The position numbers and the translations under genes are program-made. Under the pieces are notes generated by a model. That model was not told the origin of the DNA and did not search any database. It saw only the letters and a list, made by a program, of their open reading frames with translations. Below, one piece after another: positions 45,476 to 58,934 of a stretch of DNA of 64,000 nucleotides; within the stretch, counting starts at the first letter, position 1, and each line of letters begins with the position of its first letter. This stretch comes from Apostichopus japonicus (taxonomy: Eukaryota; Echinodermata; Holothuroidea; Aspidochirotida; Stichopodidae). The stretch is from assembly GCF_037975245.1 (NCBI RefSeq), contig NC_092576.1, positions 15,997,111 to 16,061,110 of the forward strand. Reading direction: 5' to 3'.

Positions 45476-48400
45476 ACAAAACATGAAATATCCCCAATCA
45501 TTTTTTTTTCGCGTTCAGTTTAAATTTATTAGTTCCTTAAACAACTGCAAATCAATCATAGAAGGCTTCTGCGATCAAAGAGAGGGTTTGCGTTGCAGTG
45601 TTGAATAAATGAATGCATTTTCAATGGTTAAGAAAACTCCTTTCGTTTTGGTGGCTGTAAAATATCCCCACGGATTCAAAATTAGATTTTCACCTCGACG
45701 CGATGAGAGAATTATTGTGTTGCTGTTTATTTTCACTCACATTTCTTTGTTTGTTTGTCTATAGGTTCATATGCTGGTAATACAAAACCTGTGTTAAAGT
45801 TTGAAATTTGAACAACCGTCACTCTCTCCTTCTGCAGGAAATGCTTCTAACAAAAATGGGCTTAGATACATGATCTGTCGGTTTGTTCGATATTCATCTT
45901 CCTGCATGGGTTGTCAATTACTTGGCGGTATCGTGGTTTTTCTTGTTCTGTTTAGTAGATCAGTGTTCACGTCTTTACATGGTGTCGACCTCCAGTGTTC
46001 AAAAACATGACAGATTCTCTTCTCATTTCTTTTTTTTCATTCTTCTCTTATTTAGTTTGTTGCTTCTTGCAGTTTGTGAAATTCCTTGGGGCCATCTTCT
46101 GTGATGTCTGGATAATCTTATTGCCTCAATTTTTGTATACATTTTATTTCATATTATTCTTATTTCTATTCTTATATTCATATTATTCTTATTTCATATT
46201 ATGTATAGTACTTTTTTACGGGAGGGTGAGGGAACAGGGATGGCGGACATGGCTGCATGTAGGGTTGAGTATGATTGGAAATTTCACAGCAATATATTGT
46301 TTTTATTCGTATGTCAGAGCTGGTATAAGGGGGAGGGGGTATAAGGGAGAGGGGTGGGCAGCCTGGTATTAGATATGATTGAGGGGAAGGGAATGAACTG
46401 GTTATTGAAGTTGGAATAAGAAATTTCAAAAGTCAAAGCAATTTGCTTCCCTTTTTGTGTATTGTTTGTTCAAGTTTTTAATTATGCGCACACTTATTAG
46501 CTTTTTATTAGACCCCTGCTCCAGTTATAGCAACAACTGAGGTGCCGAATTGGGAACTAAGGAGTTAAGAGGGTTTCCTGCGCTTCTACAATCATGCATG
46601 AATAGTGAACCACAGGCATGATATTTTAAATTTTGTGTCCAGTTATGGATGGCAGTTTGCATCTGATACATTGGGCGGCCGTAACCACATTGATATCATA
46701 CTTTCAAGCGATTGAAATCTTTCAGTAAATCCTACTTTTACCTATAATAAAAAAAAAATACAATAACATAAACAAAAGGTATTAAAAAACATGATCAAAA
46801 GGTATATGCTTTCGAACATTTTAATAATTTACTTTTATAGTTTCTGAGATGCATGTACAAATAGCATTAGTCTATTAGGAATTTTCCCCCAACTATATGT
46901 AAAAATAGTTGAAGGCTCCCAAAAATTAAAATAATCAACTGTCTGATTGCAAAATTTGGCAAAGATTCAACTCTACCAGCAGCATTAGCTAAAATCTCTT
47001 GCATGGATACGCAAAATCTTTTCATAGTTACTTTAGTTTCAACAACAACAAATCAACCCATGAACATATTACAAGAAACATGAAAATCATTCTATGTCAT
47101 ATGAGCTTTGCACCTTAAACATGCTGGTATATTTGCATATATACTGCTCCAATAAGTAAAATAATAAACAACTGTCTGTTTTGAAGACAATGACAAAGAT
47201 ACAACTCTTCCTGTAGTCACCCATATATAAGCAGTATTTGAATAAGTATATGAATAATAGTTTAATTTCAATTACGAGTCAACACTCAACCAGTACCAAT
47301 ATAGAATGGAAGAATAAAATGAACCAATGTAATCTTCTTGAAACAAAATGGAAAAATAGTGAACTTTGTGACATGAAACATGTTTGCATGAAACTGTCCA
47401 TTAGCATTCTTTGGACACTAAATGCTATGACATTATATCAAATTCATGTTACTGTTTGTGTAATAAATGTTACAATTACCATGTTAAACACACAATCATC
47501 ACATTGATTGGATTTATTATTGTACTGCTGAGTATTCAGTACAATAAATCTAAACACTCTTACAATAACAACAATCCCTCAAGTCATCCGATGTAACGGG
47601 TCTAAATAGTTAATGACTTAGACCCAACTCTTCTTGAATTCAATTTAAAACAAGCAACAACTTTAGATACACAGTGATTTGCTCATTATTAGTTTGATTT
47701 AAATTAGCATACAAACCAATCAAAACAAGTAGTGGCGAAATGAAGGTTATCATTTTTTTTAACAGAACAACTGGAAGATATACATCAAAGCGAACTTTGA
47801 GATGTGAAAACATGTAGAATTCTGACTCTGACGACTGCTACACTGCAGTTATATTGTCTTTGTTAGTGGCACGGTAGGCACGAAAATCTCGAATCTGGTT
47901 GCACTTCACACTACCAGTCCAGATAACTCATAAACAACTTTATGGAAAAATTCCAAGGCACCAAGAAATGCCTTTTAGTATTCCAGATAAAACACACATA
48001 ACGATATGAAGCACACATCAATGGCGTTCATAATTGTCCTCTGAGGTAGGGCATGTCTCTCGATGATAACAAATAACTGTTGATGATATATTTTGCTTTC
48101 TCCAAGAAGTAACACATATGGCTGAGGCTTTACTGAAATATTTTGCAAAGAGAACTACAAGTTGGGGCTTTCCTAAGTAACCAAAGAGATAAATACATTC
48201 CCTTCATAATACGGATGTAGGCATTTATTTGCATGTACCACTCACAAAAGACGTGACATATGCATTCGAAAATAATACAAGTTTAGTGGTTCAACAGAGA
48301 TACTATCAAGCTGTTCTATTTATTAATGTATGTCATAGTAAGAAAAAAAAACCGTGGTACATTAAATTAAGCCCTGTCCACTGATTACTATGTACGATAT

Positions 48401-51281
48401 ATGCACCAAATAACAGGGACTATCCTTGGGTTAATGGTTTTATTTATATCTAGTATCAACTCAAACATAAAAATGATATTTTTTGAGTTTGTCCTTACAT
48501 GCTAATTTCAGAAAAATTCTCATTTTGCCCCGCCAATCACCAATATATAATAGGCAAACCCAAAATGGCAGTCAAAACATAGTGATGATGGACCAACCCT
48601 CAACACCAAATATTAAATAAATGTCATATATAGCTACTTGTAAATTGCCTCTTTAATTTTTTAACATCAAGCCCCCACACCCCCCCCCACCATTCCCATA
48701 CAAGATAATTTCAATGAAAACAACAGGGAACACCTTTCCACCCTGTATCAACTCAAATATAACTAGGATTATTGACATATCATGTATACAAGCAGACATC
48801 TCACGCACAGGAGATCACCATTGCATCGATTATTTGAGCCTCTGGCCAAAAAAAAAAAAAAAACGAAGAAAGCCCAAGTGTTGGAGGGATGGAAAACAAT
48901 GTTCTTCAACCTTATAATATCTCCTGAGGATTAAAAACATTCATCTTAAAAATTAGTACCTTTGAGAAATTTACTCTCTATCAGGATTGCGTAGTTGATA
49001 AATACTTTTCATTCCATTAAGATAAAATATAACTGCATAAATTTTTGCACAGTATCCAAAACTCAAACTGACAATAATTACAAATATGGAGGGCACAAGA
49101 CCATGCAAACTTACACAATTGAAGTTTTGGAAAGCTGCACATGATTTCTTTACAGATAGTTTACCTATTTGTGTCTCCTAGGAAAATAATGTGGTATAAC
49201 AAATGGATTGCAGGATGGTTTTTCCCATCTAAGAAACAAGTTTAAAAGAAGCGTTACACTGTTTTTACATATGGTTATTGTTGAATATATGTACATACGA
49301 TTCCTAAATATCCACAGGTAGTAGTACCTACCAACTAAATGAATTATTTAAGCAATCAAAAAACCAAAAAGTGTGCGAACTGCATACATCTAGGAATACA
49401 ACTTAAGTTAAAGTTAGGCCTAAAGTACAGGTAGGCATGGCCGCACTCACAAATACATATATGGCTTGCTCCGGTTTTCAAAGTGATAAACATTCAGAAT
49501 TGTTAAGCCCTTGTTTTTCATGAGATGTTAATGCAAATCAACACATGTCTTTTTCAACCAGCATTATCAGCCACACCGGGCCAAGCCTTAGCATAGCCTG
49601 GTCCCCCTTATAATTGCACATTCTATAAACACAAACTAATAACAGTTGGGATGGTGGTTTCTCTTTTAATGTAAGTTGGAATATTAGAATAATTTAGAAT
49701 AGTTTGTACAAGAATTTATATACCAATGGACAGGTGAGGGTTCAGAATTTCATTTCACATGACTCTTATGCAATTTGAGCTCATTCTGTATGCGAATATG
49801 CAAATTATGTCCAAAAATGGCATATCTTTTGTCTATGAGCAGTTAACTAAAAGTCAAGAAATTGAATTGTCATCTGGTCTTACGTTATTTTATGATTATT
49901 TATAACATTTCCTTTCTGCTGATACCAATAGTGGTGAAATTGGTTGATAAATGGTAGAGATATGAGTTTTTTTTTTTTTTTTTTTTTTTTTTAGGAGAGT
50001 TTATATCTGTGACTGTATAGTATATAAATACTGAGTACTTTTGCCGGTAATTTGCAAAATGTTGACAAATATTTTAGGAATGTTGGGGAAATCTCGGTCA
50101 TAATTTCTGGCACACTATATTGGCATATGCTTGTAAAGGTATCTTTGTAATGTATTTAACTTCTTCTGGAAGATTAGTGACGTTGCTGGGCTGATCTATG
50201 TTTCAGTTGATATGAGAAAAAATGAATAGGTCAAAGGTAAAAGTTCCAAGAATTTTAAACGAAACAAAGTTTCAACTGAAGTGTTTGGAAAGAAGTTCAG
50301 TATACAACCCCCCCCCAAAAAAAAAGGATGAAGTATTGGTAAGATATAATGCTTAATAAATGCTTACTCCAACTGTCTGCAATTGCATACACTGCTATGA
50401 TAAGGGCTTGATCACTACTCAATTATAGAATTAGTTATCAGTATCACCAATCCAAATCAGCCTTGGCCTACTTGTTACCTGCTAAAATGACAAACCAGTA
50501 ATTATAAATTGCATTACATGAATACGTTTACTCTTAAAAATGGTATCAGCGGTACGATAAGTCAATGCTCAGGCCATTTTAAAATGTACTGCCTAGTATA
50601 GCCTAGGAAAGCCCTACTACTACTCAAAGGATACACTAAGTTATGATTAGGCGTAACTGAACTTACGAAAAGAATATACTAAGTAACAGTATAAATCCTC
50701 CGTCTGTCCGTTATTCTGTGACAATTATGAGTTGACTATGACAAACAGAAGCTAGCCTATTATGTAACTAAATGTATACATTTAACGTTATGTCTATGTA
50801 ACGCAAGCGAATCAAAATTAGTCGTCTACCCAATTAAGTCGTGAGTCTAGAAGCATTTCTCAGTATTGTCACGTTCAATTATATAATAACTAAACGTCCA
50901 CGCCACTGTAGCTCGAGTGGTCGCCAACTGTGTGTAGCTTGCGCGTGTATGGCGGTGGATTACAAGTATATTTAGTAACGATAAATTACTTTACTTTACA
51001 AAATGGTACAAGTTAGGTTGCAATATCTAACTCTGCATCCGTTTATTAACGTTTTCGCAAAAAAATCTTGTAATCCTGTTAAATTACTAAGTGGACTTTT
51101 CTTTTAAATAATTTTCGGCAATACGTAATCGCATGCATACGCATACCTTTACTGAATGTTGTGTAATATTTACAAAATGCCATGTATTTTACTATTCCCA
51201 ATAACACTTTTACGACATGTTTTCTTAATATTCAAGTACAACATCAATTTTACTAGCTAGTTCTGTATAAATTACCTTGAG
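45476..51281. other. Intergenic, no gene supported
   Basis: AT-rich. T-run at about 49968-49992, C-run near 48675. Short ORFs near 45800-46430 are low-complexity and not credible. No exon with splice sites and a recognisable domain was found on either strand. Confidence 0.45.
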
Positions 51282-51353
51282 TTTCCTGTCTGTGATTAAT
51301 AACTCCGCAGCACAATTGTAGGGAGTCCGTCATTGTACTCGCACTACAACATA
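51282..51353 (-). repeat. 90-nt-subunit repeat copy B, left part
   Basis: Reverse complement of the unique end of copy A (about 26638-26705). It ends at TA (51352-51353), where the DNA element is inserted. Confidence 0.8.
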
Positions 51354-51650
51354 CTCTCTTAAAATGAGAGACTGAAATTTCAGTCTAATCGACTGAAATT
51401 TCAGTCTAACGATGGATGGGATAAGGGATCAGACTACTTAGACTGAATTCCAGTCTGAAACGTAAAGACTGAAGGTCAGTCTTAATTAGACTAAATACTC
51501 TTCAGTCTAATAGACTGAAAATCAAACCACTTTAGACTGAACAGTCAGCAGTTTAGACTGATTTATTGCAGCACCAGTCTTAATTAGATTGAATACTTTC
51601 AGTCTATTAGACTGATATCAGACTGAACAGTCAGTCCTTTAGACTGAATT
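51354..51650. repeat. Left terminal and subterminal repeats of the TIR element
   Basis: Many copies of AGACTGAA and TTCAGTCT, often as palindromic pairs. Such dense subterminal motifs usually act as transposase-binding sites. Confidence 0.8.
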
Positions 51651-53949
51651 ATTACACATCACAGCTATACTGTCAATCTTATAAACTGCAAATTCTGGAT
51701 TGAACAAGCTTTTCTATTGATCCTCCGTCTTGGCTAAGTGCTGGAATTCTTCAATATAGATGCATTTAAGGTCATCAAAGACAACATTCAATGATCTGTT
51801 AATGCAGGGGAATTTACTGAAAGGTGCTACTTCATGGAGTGACTTCGCCTTCACATCCAATCATATTAGGCTATAAAGACCAGAAAATCGTTGTGACAGT
51901 CACACACAAAGTACATTAAAAATGGTATTCCATCAAGAAATATAATTGTCAATATCCACCGAACAGTAATTTTATTTCTACTAACACACTTATATATTCT
52001 TATATAATTTTCGTTATCATATTAAAAAAAAAAATCAAAACTACAATATTCTGAGGGATGTTCAACAAAACATGTTATCTTTCCAACAAACGTTCAAATT
52101 ATAAAGATACTTTACATAACAGTGACATATTTTCAGTTCAATATTAATCTGTCAAATTTAGGCTTGAATTGGGCCATCTAAAATGTTCTTTAATTTTTTT
52201 GAAAAGGATTAGGTGAGCTGAGAACAGATCAGTGGTGTCGCCAATGGGTGGCCTGGGGAACCCCTCCCCCGAGAGGGAATTCACAAATAGACATATCACC
52301 AACCAAGATTCAAATGTCTGGCAACACCACTGCAACAGAAAGCACTTTAAATTCTTTGTATGTCACCACCAGGTGGTAATACCCTGGAATTCATTGACAA
52401 CACAGCTGTAAATTGAGTCGTTATATACCCAGCTGATCCCATCTCCCGATCTCACTGAACTTTAAATTTTCCACTGTAAAGGATATAGTAACTATACGAT
52501 CCTGCCCTTACAAAAGGGATAGGATGGAAACACGAGGATAGTACAATTGATCTGGTACATTGCCTTTTTTCCAGTTGTGAATCATTAATGTATAGTAGCA
52601 ACAATTTCTTAGAATGATTTCAAAAAATTTTCAGCAGGTTATTTATAAAATATTAGGAATGGTTAAACTATATATCAGTGCGGTCAACATTTAATACTTT
52701 GTGTTTCAATGATATAGATTGGCGATTGCTGAAAGTCATTATCCAGCACACACAAAGGAAAATATTACAAGCAGTTGACAGAATGGCAATAACTTCATAA
52801 TGGCTATTAGATAAACATGAATTATTATATACTGCATTCACAATTTCATGATATGGCATTCATATAAAGCAAATTTGTATGCAAAAACAGTACATGTGAC
52901 TATTATACCACCCTCAATTATTTCTTAACTTTCTGATAGTAATCATATCTAGTGATTGTGATTGGGATTTCAATCAAATTTTTATAAATTATCTGACATG
53001 AATCATTTAATGTCGTCCTCTGAAAAAGAAATGTCACTCGAGAGTCGACTAAAAAATTGAAACAGTTTTGACTCATTACATCACTAAAATTTAAAAAAAA
53101 TGGGAGGGGGGGGGGAATAATGAGGAAAGGATATTCTCAAATGGAATTTTCTACAGTTACTGACTTTATACTAATCAGGTTACTTGCTTTTGATGGAACA
53201 AATTATGGAATATTGTGCACAATGAATAATATTAGCTTAATTAATTGCTTAATTAAATAAACCTTCAACATAGTGAGTGCAGTGAAATGTGGGAACATTA
53301 AAGTAAACATTAAAATAACATGCTCGAAAAATCATACAAGAAAGTTTTTTAGGCAACTAGGTGTTTGTTTAATTACATTCATAATTAGATCAGTATCATT
53401 AAAAAACATTTTTAAAAACCAAAAATCAATTAAATATTTATTTCTGGAGCCCTCCCTATTTATATATAACTGTTGGTAAACTCCGGGTAATCAATTAAAC
53501 GTTTTAGGGTATGTGTTAGTTACTCCTTAAAGGCATTAAAGACTTGTCCCAAACAGCATGCAGCCATCTGAAAAAGTTAACTTTCTGTTGCTTGCAAGTG
53601 ATGTTTGTTCGTGTCACTACAAAAGACAGACAGTAATGAAACGTGATACCTTGATATCTTTAGCTGGACCTGAGATGTTCATCCCTGTATCGTTTATACA
53701 CTGTCATGTGGGTATTGACCGCAGCTGTATGTACTGACTGTACACTAGTGTCTAATTAAAGACGGTAGCAAGCTGTGTTTGTATTTTCTGGGATCGATGG
53801 CAGTGTCTAACACTTCTGTTACACCTCATTCGAAACTAGGTCAGATTACAGGCATTAGACGTTCTTTTTGCGCGAGTCTTCACACCCTTTTAAAGCTACT
53901 CCATGCTGACACACGTGGTTCCGGACTACAGAGCAATAAAAAAGTAACA
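51651..53949. other. Interior of the TIR element, no coding sequence recognised
   Basis: AT-rich, with a G-run near 53104 and short ORFs lacking motifs. Confidence 0.5.
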
Positions 53950-54262
53950 TTCACTCCTTGAAGTAACTCCATGCTGGCTGCCCTTATAGATGTAGTAAGG
54001 ATACGGACGAGAGACTTCACTTCTGTTGGTTGCAAAATTCCATACACCATGGAAGCATGGAACTCACAAAACTAGTGTTGTAGAGGGGGAGCATAGTCTA
54101 TGTTAAATGTATGTTCTACACATCTGTCCCTGCTGGAATGGCCAGTTTATCTGCCACAATGAAGAATTGTTTGGGGTTCAATTCTGGTCCGAGAGATAGG
54201 ATGAAAGGCTGCAAATATTGTCCTTGTCTGCCCTGTGCTGCGCTCTCAATATCTGTGCCCTC
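53950..54262 (-). pseudogene. Decayed C-terminal exon of an unknown gene
   Basis: On the minus strand a good acceptor (accaaacag) precedes an exon reading EGTDIESAAQ, QYLQPFILSLGPELNPKQFF and IVADKLAIPAG, then a stop near 54118. Coding continues in another frame as TFNIDYAPPLQH, stop, FCEFHASMVYGILQPTEVKS. The two parts look like one protein end broken by a small deletion and a stop. I do not recognise the family with certainty. Confidence 0.5.
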
Positions 54263-54889
54263 CTGTTTGGTGAAGATAATAATAAATGTGATAAAGGACA
54301 AGCAATATGGTATAAATGAAAACATTCTAAAAAAAAGATATGTTGAGAGGTAGAGTTCTATGTGGACTAGACTAGAATAATATTTAGGAGATGATGGAGA
54401 AACAAGAACATGACTGGCATTGTACGAAGGAGATATATCAATTCACGATAGGCAGCAATATGTCATCCATGGCGGGCGAGGTGTGTTATGTGAAGGTGGA
54501 TTCAAATTCAACCTAACATTTATGGGTTATCATGTTGATTTTGCCAGGTACATGGTTACCAAGCAAGGTTTGTTATTAGTTGTTTTCAGAAATTTCTCTT
54601 TTTAAGGATAAATTGTTCATGACATCTCCTGATTCCATTACATCAGCATAGAAAACCAGTGAACAAGGAATATGATTTACATTTTAGCCTACTGATTTCA
54701 CTAATATGTCTATTTGCTTGTAAAAGAAACTGATTTCATAAGATTAGTGAATGGTAATATTACTGTAAAATCTTATAATAAAGACTGATGGCCCACTATA
54801 TGTTTAACAAAATAACAAAAGCATACCAATTCTTTTCCAGTTTCCACATGATTTAAATACAATGGTAATGGTTTAACAGAATCGTGTTA

Positions 54890-55470
54890 GCTTCATGCTG
54901 TAATGGCTGTAGCAGTAACTACATTTTTTTTCTTCAAATAATTAAGGGTGCTTACAATCTATGCATAATAGTACTGTGTTTTGCAATTTCTTGAGCATTA
55001 TAATATTCAAGTATTTGTTATTAGGTAAACCTATCCTAGATTCATTTGGGACGATCGAGTACATATTGCAGTTCTGACAAGCGTGCTTATTCACCCGACG
55101 AATGGGTACATATGCAGGACAGGCGGGCTAATTTGCCCGACGATCTGGTACCGTGATAGCTTCATGCTGTATTGGCTGTAGCAGTAACTACATTTTTCAA
55201 ATAATTAAGGGTGCTTACAATCTATGCATAATAGTACTGTGTTTTGCAATTTCTTCAGCATTATTATGGTCAAGTATTTGTTATGAGGTTAACCTAGCCT
55301 AGGCCTAGGCTAGATTCATTTTGTGACGATCGAGTACATATTGCAGAACAAGCGTGCTTATTCGCCCTATGATCGGGTTCATATGCAGGACAGGCGGTCT
55401 GATTTGCCCGACGATCGGGTACATATGCAGGACAGGCGTGCTTATTCGCTCGACGATCGTGTAAATAGGC
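54890..55470. repeat. 269-bp tandem duplication with 42-bp minisatellite
   Basis: The sequence from 54890 (GCTTCATGCTGTAATGGCTG) is repeated from 55159. Each copy ends in minisatellite units of about 42 bp containing GACGATCGGGTACATATGCA, with about three units in the second copy. Confidence 0.85.
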
Positions 55471-55622
55471 CCCACCAATTATAACAATAGCCAAGGCCCT
55501 ATTTGCTATAGTACAGCCTAGCTAGGCCTACCTCGCGCGCAAGCCTAGAATAACTAACGTTACGAACTGCCAAGCTTTTATTCTTTATTAATTGGAAAAC
55601 AACAAAAAACATACATACATAC

Positions 55623-55692
55623 CCTCGAACACTGTTATCACTTCTTCGTGGAAACCTTTATTTGTAAGAAAAGTTCTTAAAGACTCAGCCAT
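55623..55692 (-). CDS. First coding exon of a minus-strand gene inside the TIR element
   Basis: ATG at 55692-55690, then 23 codons beginning MAESLRTFLTNKGFHEEVIT, ending in phase 1 at donor gtatgt. The helix pattern recalls the start of a SAM-type domain, an uncertain reading. It lies next to the right TIR, with CCAAT-type boxes upstream, and points toward the decayed exon at 54262, so both may belong to one element-borne gene. Intervening exons were not found. Confidence 0.4.
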
Positions 55693-55919
55693 TGCTAATT
55701 TATAACCTTTACTCTAGTTTAGACATACGGTCGTCTGTCTCGTTCATGCCTAGCTGTGTGTACGTCGTGCGTACGTACAGTATAGCGAGTACCTGGCTAA
55801 GCGAAGAATATAGTAGTACATATGTACACAAATTGTAGCGCTCGTTGTCACTTATTTTTGTGGGGCGTATTTGCAAGTTTTTGGATGACGTAGGCGCATT
55901 TCTATTCTCTGATTGGATA

Positions 55920-56139
55920 CATTTTTCAGTGGAATACAGAGACTGAAAATGGTAAGATGCCATGCCACATGTGATTAGCTGATTGGTTAATACAGTCAGT
56001 CCAAAACAGCGACTGAACGGTGTAACTGATAATATAGTCTAAGTAGGTGTTTTTTTTTAGTCTAAGCTCAGTGTATAACACTGAAAAAAATTTCAGTCAT
56101 ACAGAAGACTGAATTCTTCAGTCTATCATTTTAAGAGAG
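55920..56139. repeat. Right terminal and subterminal repeats of the TIR element
   Basis: Fewer, more degenerate GACTGAA/TTCAGTC copies than the left end. Two ATTGG boxes (inverted CCAAT) at about 55911 and 55979 lie where a promoter for the minus-strand gene would be. Confidence 0.7.
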
Positions 56140-56440
56140 TAGTTACATGTAGGTTACTCGCAACATTGATCCGATCTCTGTTTATTATTTGTAATCTTAC
56201 TCACACCAAGGGAAATTCCTACTTTTACTCGTACCAATGTTGTTTAACTACTATAAAACAAGTCTGATCTATGTTTAGAATTTGTAATCTTACTCATACC
56301 AAGAAAAAACTCTACTTGTATCCGCAGTCACGTTGTTGTACTCGTTAAATATAAATCTGATCTCTGTTGATTTTTTTGTAATCGTACTCATACCGAATCA
56401 AACCAACCTTAGTTTAATACGTTAATGCAAATCCGGTCTC
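56140..56440 (-). repeat. 90-nt-subunit repeat copy B, right part
   Basis: Continuation of copy B after the element, with TA at 56140-56141. Subunits are marked by GATCTCTGTT-like words at about 56173, 56262, 56353 and 56428, the reverse complement of copy A. Confidence 0.8.
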
Positions 56441-58934
56441 TGTTAAGTCATATACGAGAAATTAACACTACAACACAAATGAAGAGCTGGTACATGTAAT
56501 CAACTGTGAATAAATACTCGTATAGATGGCCTTCTTTTGTGTACTCGGGGTCACCTTTTTGTCGTTAAATTGACTCTACCCAGGCTTTCCAAAGAAATAT
56601 CAGAAAATGGCGTACGCAAACATTTGTCTCGTTATCTATAAAAAAAATAATAATATGCACATTTGTATGTGCTAATGACATAACAAAATACGGTATGTCA
56701 GGTGATTGTATTCTTAAAAAAATGGTCGAATGATGGCGTTAGCAATCAGTTGATAGTACAGTTCTTGATGATAATAGTGATTAACATCTCGTCTTCTTGG
56801 TTGCAAAGTTACGCGATGATGCAATGCAAACTCTTTGGGAGAAAGGAGAGAGAGAGACAAAGTAAGACTCAGTCAGGTAAATTATTCAATCTGTAGTAAG
56901 ATTTTAGCAAACCTTCATCAGCGGTAAAAAATTTAAAAAAAATCTTAGTACGGGAACACAGATCTTACTCGCACAATATGGCTTATTTGATAAAGTAATT
57001 GCCATTATTTTCTCTCCACACCCGCCATTCAAATGATTTTTTCTCTCACATCACACAACGAGAGTGGGTATGGCTTGGTCAGGAACCCGGTGGCAAAAGA
57101 GCATGTGAGATAAATTCCGGAAGTAAAGTTCTCTTTCTTAGCTACTGGTCTCTTCCCGGGAATGTGGGATAATTAGGTCTGGGGCAGCCTCCCAATTATG
57201 TTTAAGTATCATAGCTTCCTTTCTGAATATTTTGCTTGTCTGCCTATTATTATTACAACATTACTTAAAAAAAAAGGAATGGTCTGATTTGTGAAAAAAA
57301 AAGGTTTTATTTTTTTGCTATCCTGCAGGAGCCGATCAGGCATCGATCAGGCATGACACTCTTTGATCATCCACCCGGCTGATTATCTGTTATATTAACA
57401 AACTTGCCACGTTTCACTGTTATATACAACCGATACATTAATGCAGTACACCACCGACCAACTGATACTGGAAATGGACGTGACGTCATTTCTGTCGTAA
57501 ATCATTCACGATGAAGGTCTTTGACACCATTATTCAAGAAACTGAGTTGTACACACTAAATGACTGATTAACGCACACCCTTTGCCTACTGACAAAGATT
57601 TAAATACGTTCAATCTACATTTTCTTACTCTTATTAAAGAATCAAGTTAAGAGATATCAAATTTATACATCCAATTATTCACATAACAAACATATTACAA
57701 TGTACACATGCAGGGTGTACTTTATTGTTTAATATGTTTCGATAGTGATAGACTAAGTTCAACATTTCTCCGACTGATTTAAGTTAGGAGCTCAACTCTT
57801 ATTAAAGGGCATAGGGCGAATGAACAATGTTATAAAAAAGGATGTTTCCATATGGCCATTGAAACCGACTGCTTTGTGAGGATCTTGTGATCCTTCCCGG
57901 ATTTATTCAGATATCAAATGATACATTCTGAGGCATAGTTAAATTACTTTCAGGTTCTAATGTTCTCGGCGTCTGTCGTCCATTATACGTGACGTATTAT
58001 ATATAAACTTGAACAATTCCTCAACGGTGTGTGACGGGACTTAATTGTACTGTATTATCCAATTAATTTTTAATATTAGTTATGGTTTTCCTGTATTGTG
58101 GTCCTAAATGTAACAGTGAAAACCAATGAGCACCATTATTTTCCATATTTTCCATATTTGACTTCAATCATTTTTTTGGAACCAGATAATAATAATTTCA
58201 AATTTTAATTTATTAGCAACGGAACTAGCTATATAAAAGCAAGTGTGTCATCAATGTTTGCCTGTTAACTTATTTTTGTGTTATTTGTAGTCGTCGCTAT
58301 CCCGTAAAATCCTGAAAGTTCTCAACTAGTTGAGTTGCAAGATCTACCTACAGTTATTCATTATGTTAGTTCTGTGCAAGGTTGTTGAAAATGAGTTATA
58401 TTAATCATTAGAAAAAATCTGAACCCGACTCGAATTTAACTTATTTTCGGGTTTCATATTTACATACAATGCAGTTTACGTCGAGGTCAAGTTGCAAACG
58501 TGGCGAATCCCTGCCGTAATTTACTTTTCATCGGTATTGCAACATCGTTGATTATATGCAAATTACCCGCATTGCGTTTCACTTTACTTCGCCACATCTC
58601 CTCAGTATAAGAGACATTTACACGGTGAAGTCCAATCCAGTTAGCTTTGTTCGGTACCACTTATCCTGGTCTACTTGTAGTGTGACATGACACTGCTGTT
58701 TTGGGATTCACGTTTCTTGTAAATACTTACAGTCAGCCTAGAAGCTTGAGCCTCACTCAACGGATTAAATCGGTATAAACTAAAGGTAGGCCTATTGTTG
58801 ACTTTTTTGTTCCTATAGCAAAACCAAACAGGTGTACACTCACTGGCGCTCCCAACGTACTGTTTGACTCTTTGAACAGAATAACATTCTTGAATAAGTA
58901 ATGCATAGTCTCATTAATTTACATGAATACACTT
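56441..58934. other. Intergenic, no gene supported
   Basis: No exon, RNA gene or repeat recognised beyond simple A/T runs. Confidence 0.5.

Larger units (their letters stand above)
51354..56139 (-). mobile_element. 4,786-bp TIR DNA transposon with TA target duplication
   Basis: The ends are inverted repeats of at least 23 bp with one mismatch: CTCTCTTAAAATGA, then G or T, then AGACTGAA. TA flanks both sides. The uninterrupted copy of the host repeat (26637-26638) has a single TA at the same point, so the ends and the 2-bp duplication are defined by comparison. TA duplication is shared by Tc1/mariner-type and a few other superfamilies. No transposase domain was recognised, so the superfamily is open. 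The minus-strand gene fragments inside suggest a decayed autonomous copy or a captured gene. Confidence 0.85.

Noticed and set aside
45801-46372. Overlapping plus-strand ORFs with hydrophobic stretches
   Set aside because: Driven by T-rich low-complexity sequence. No motif or splice support.
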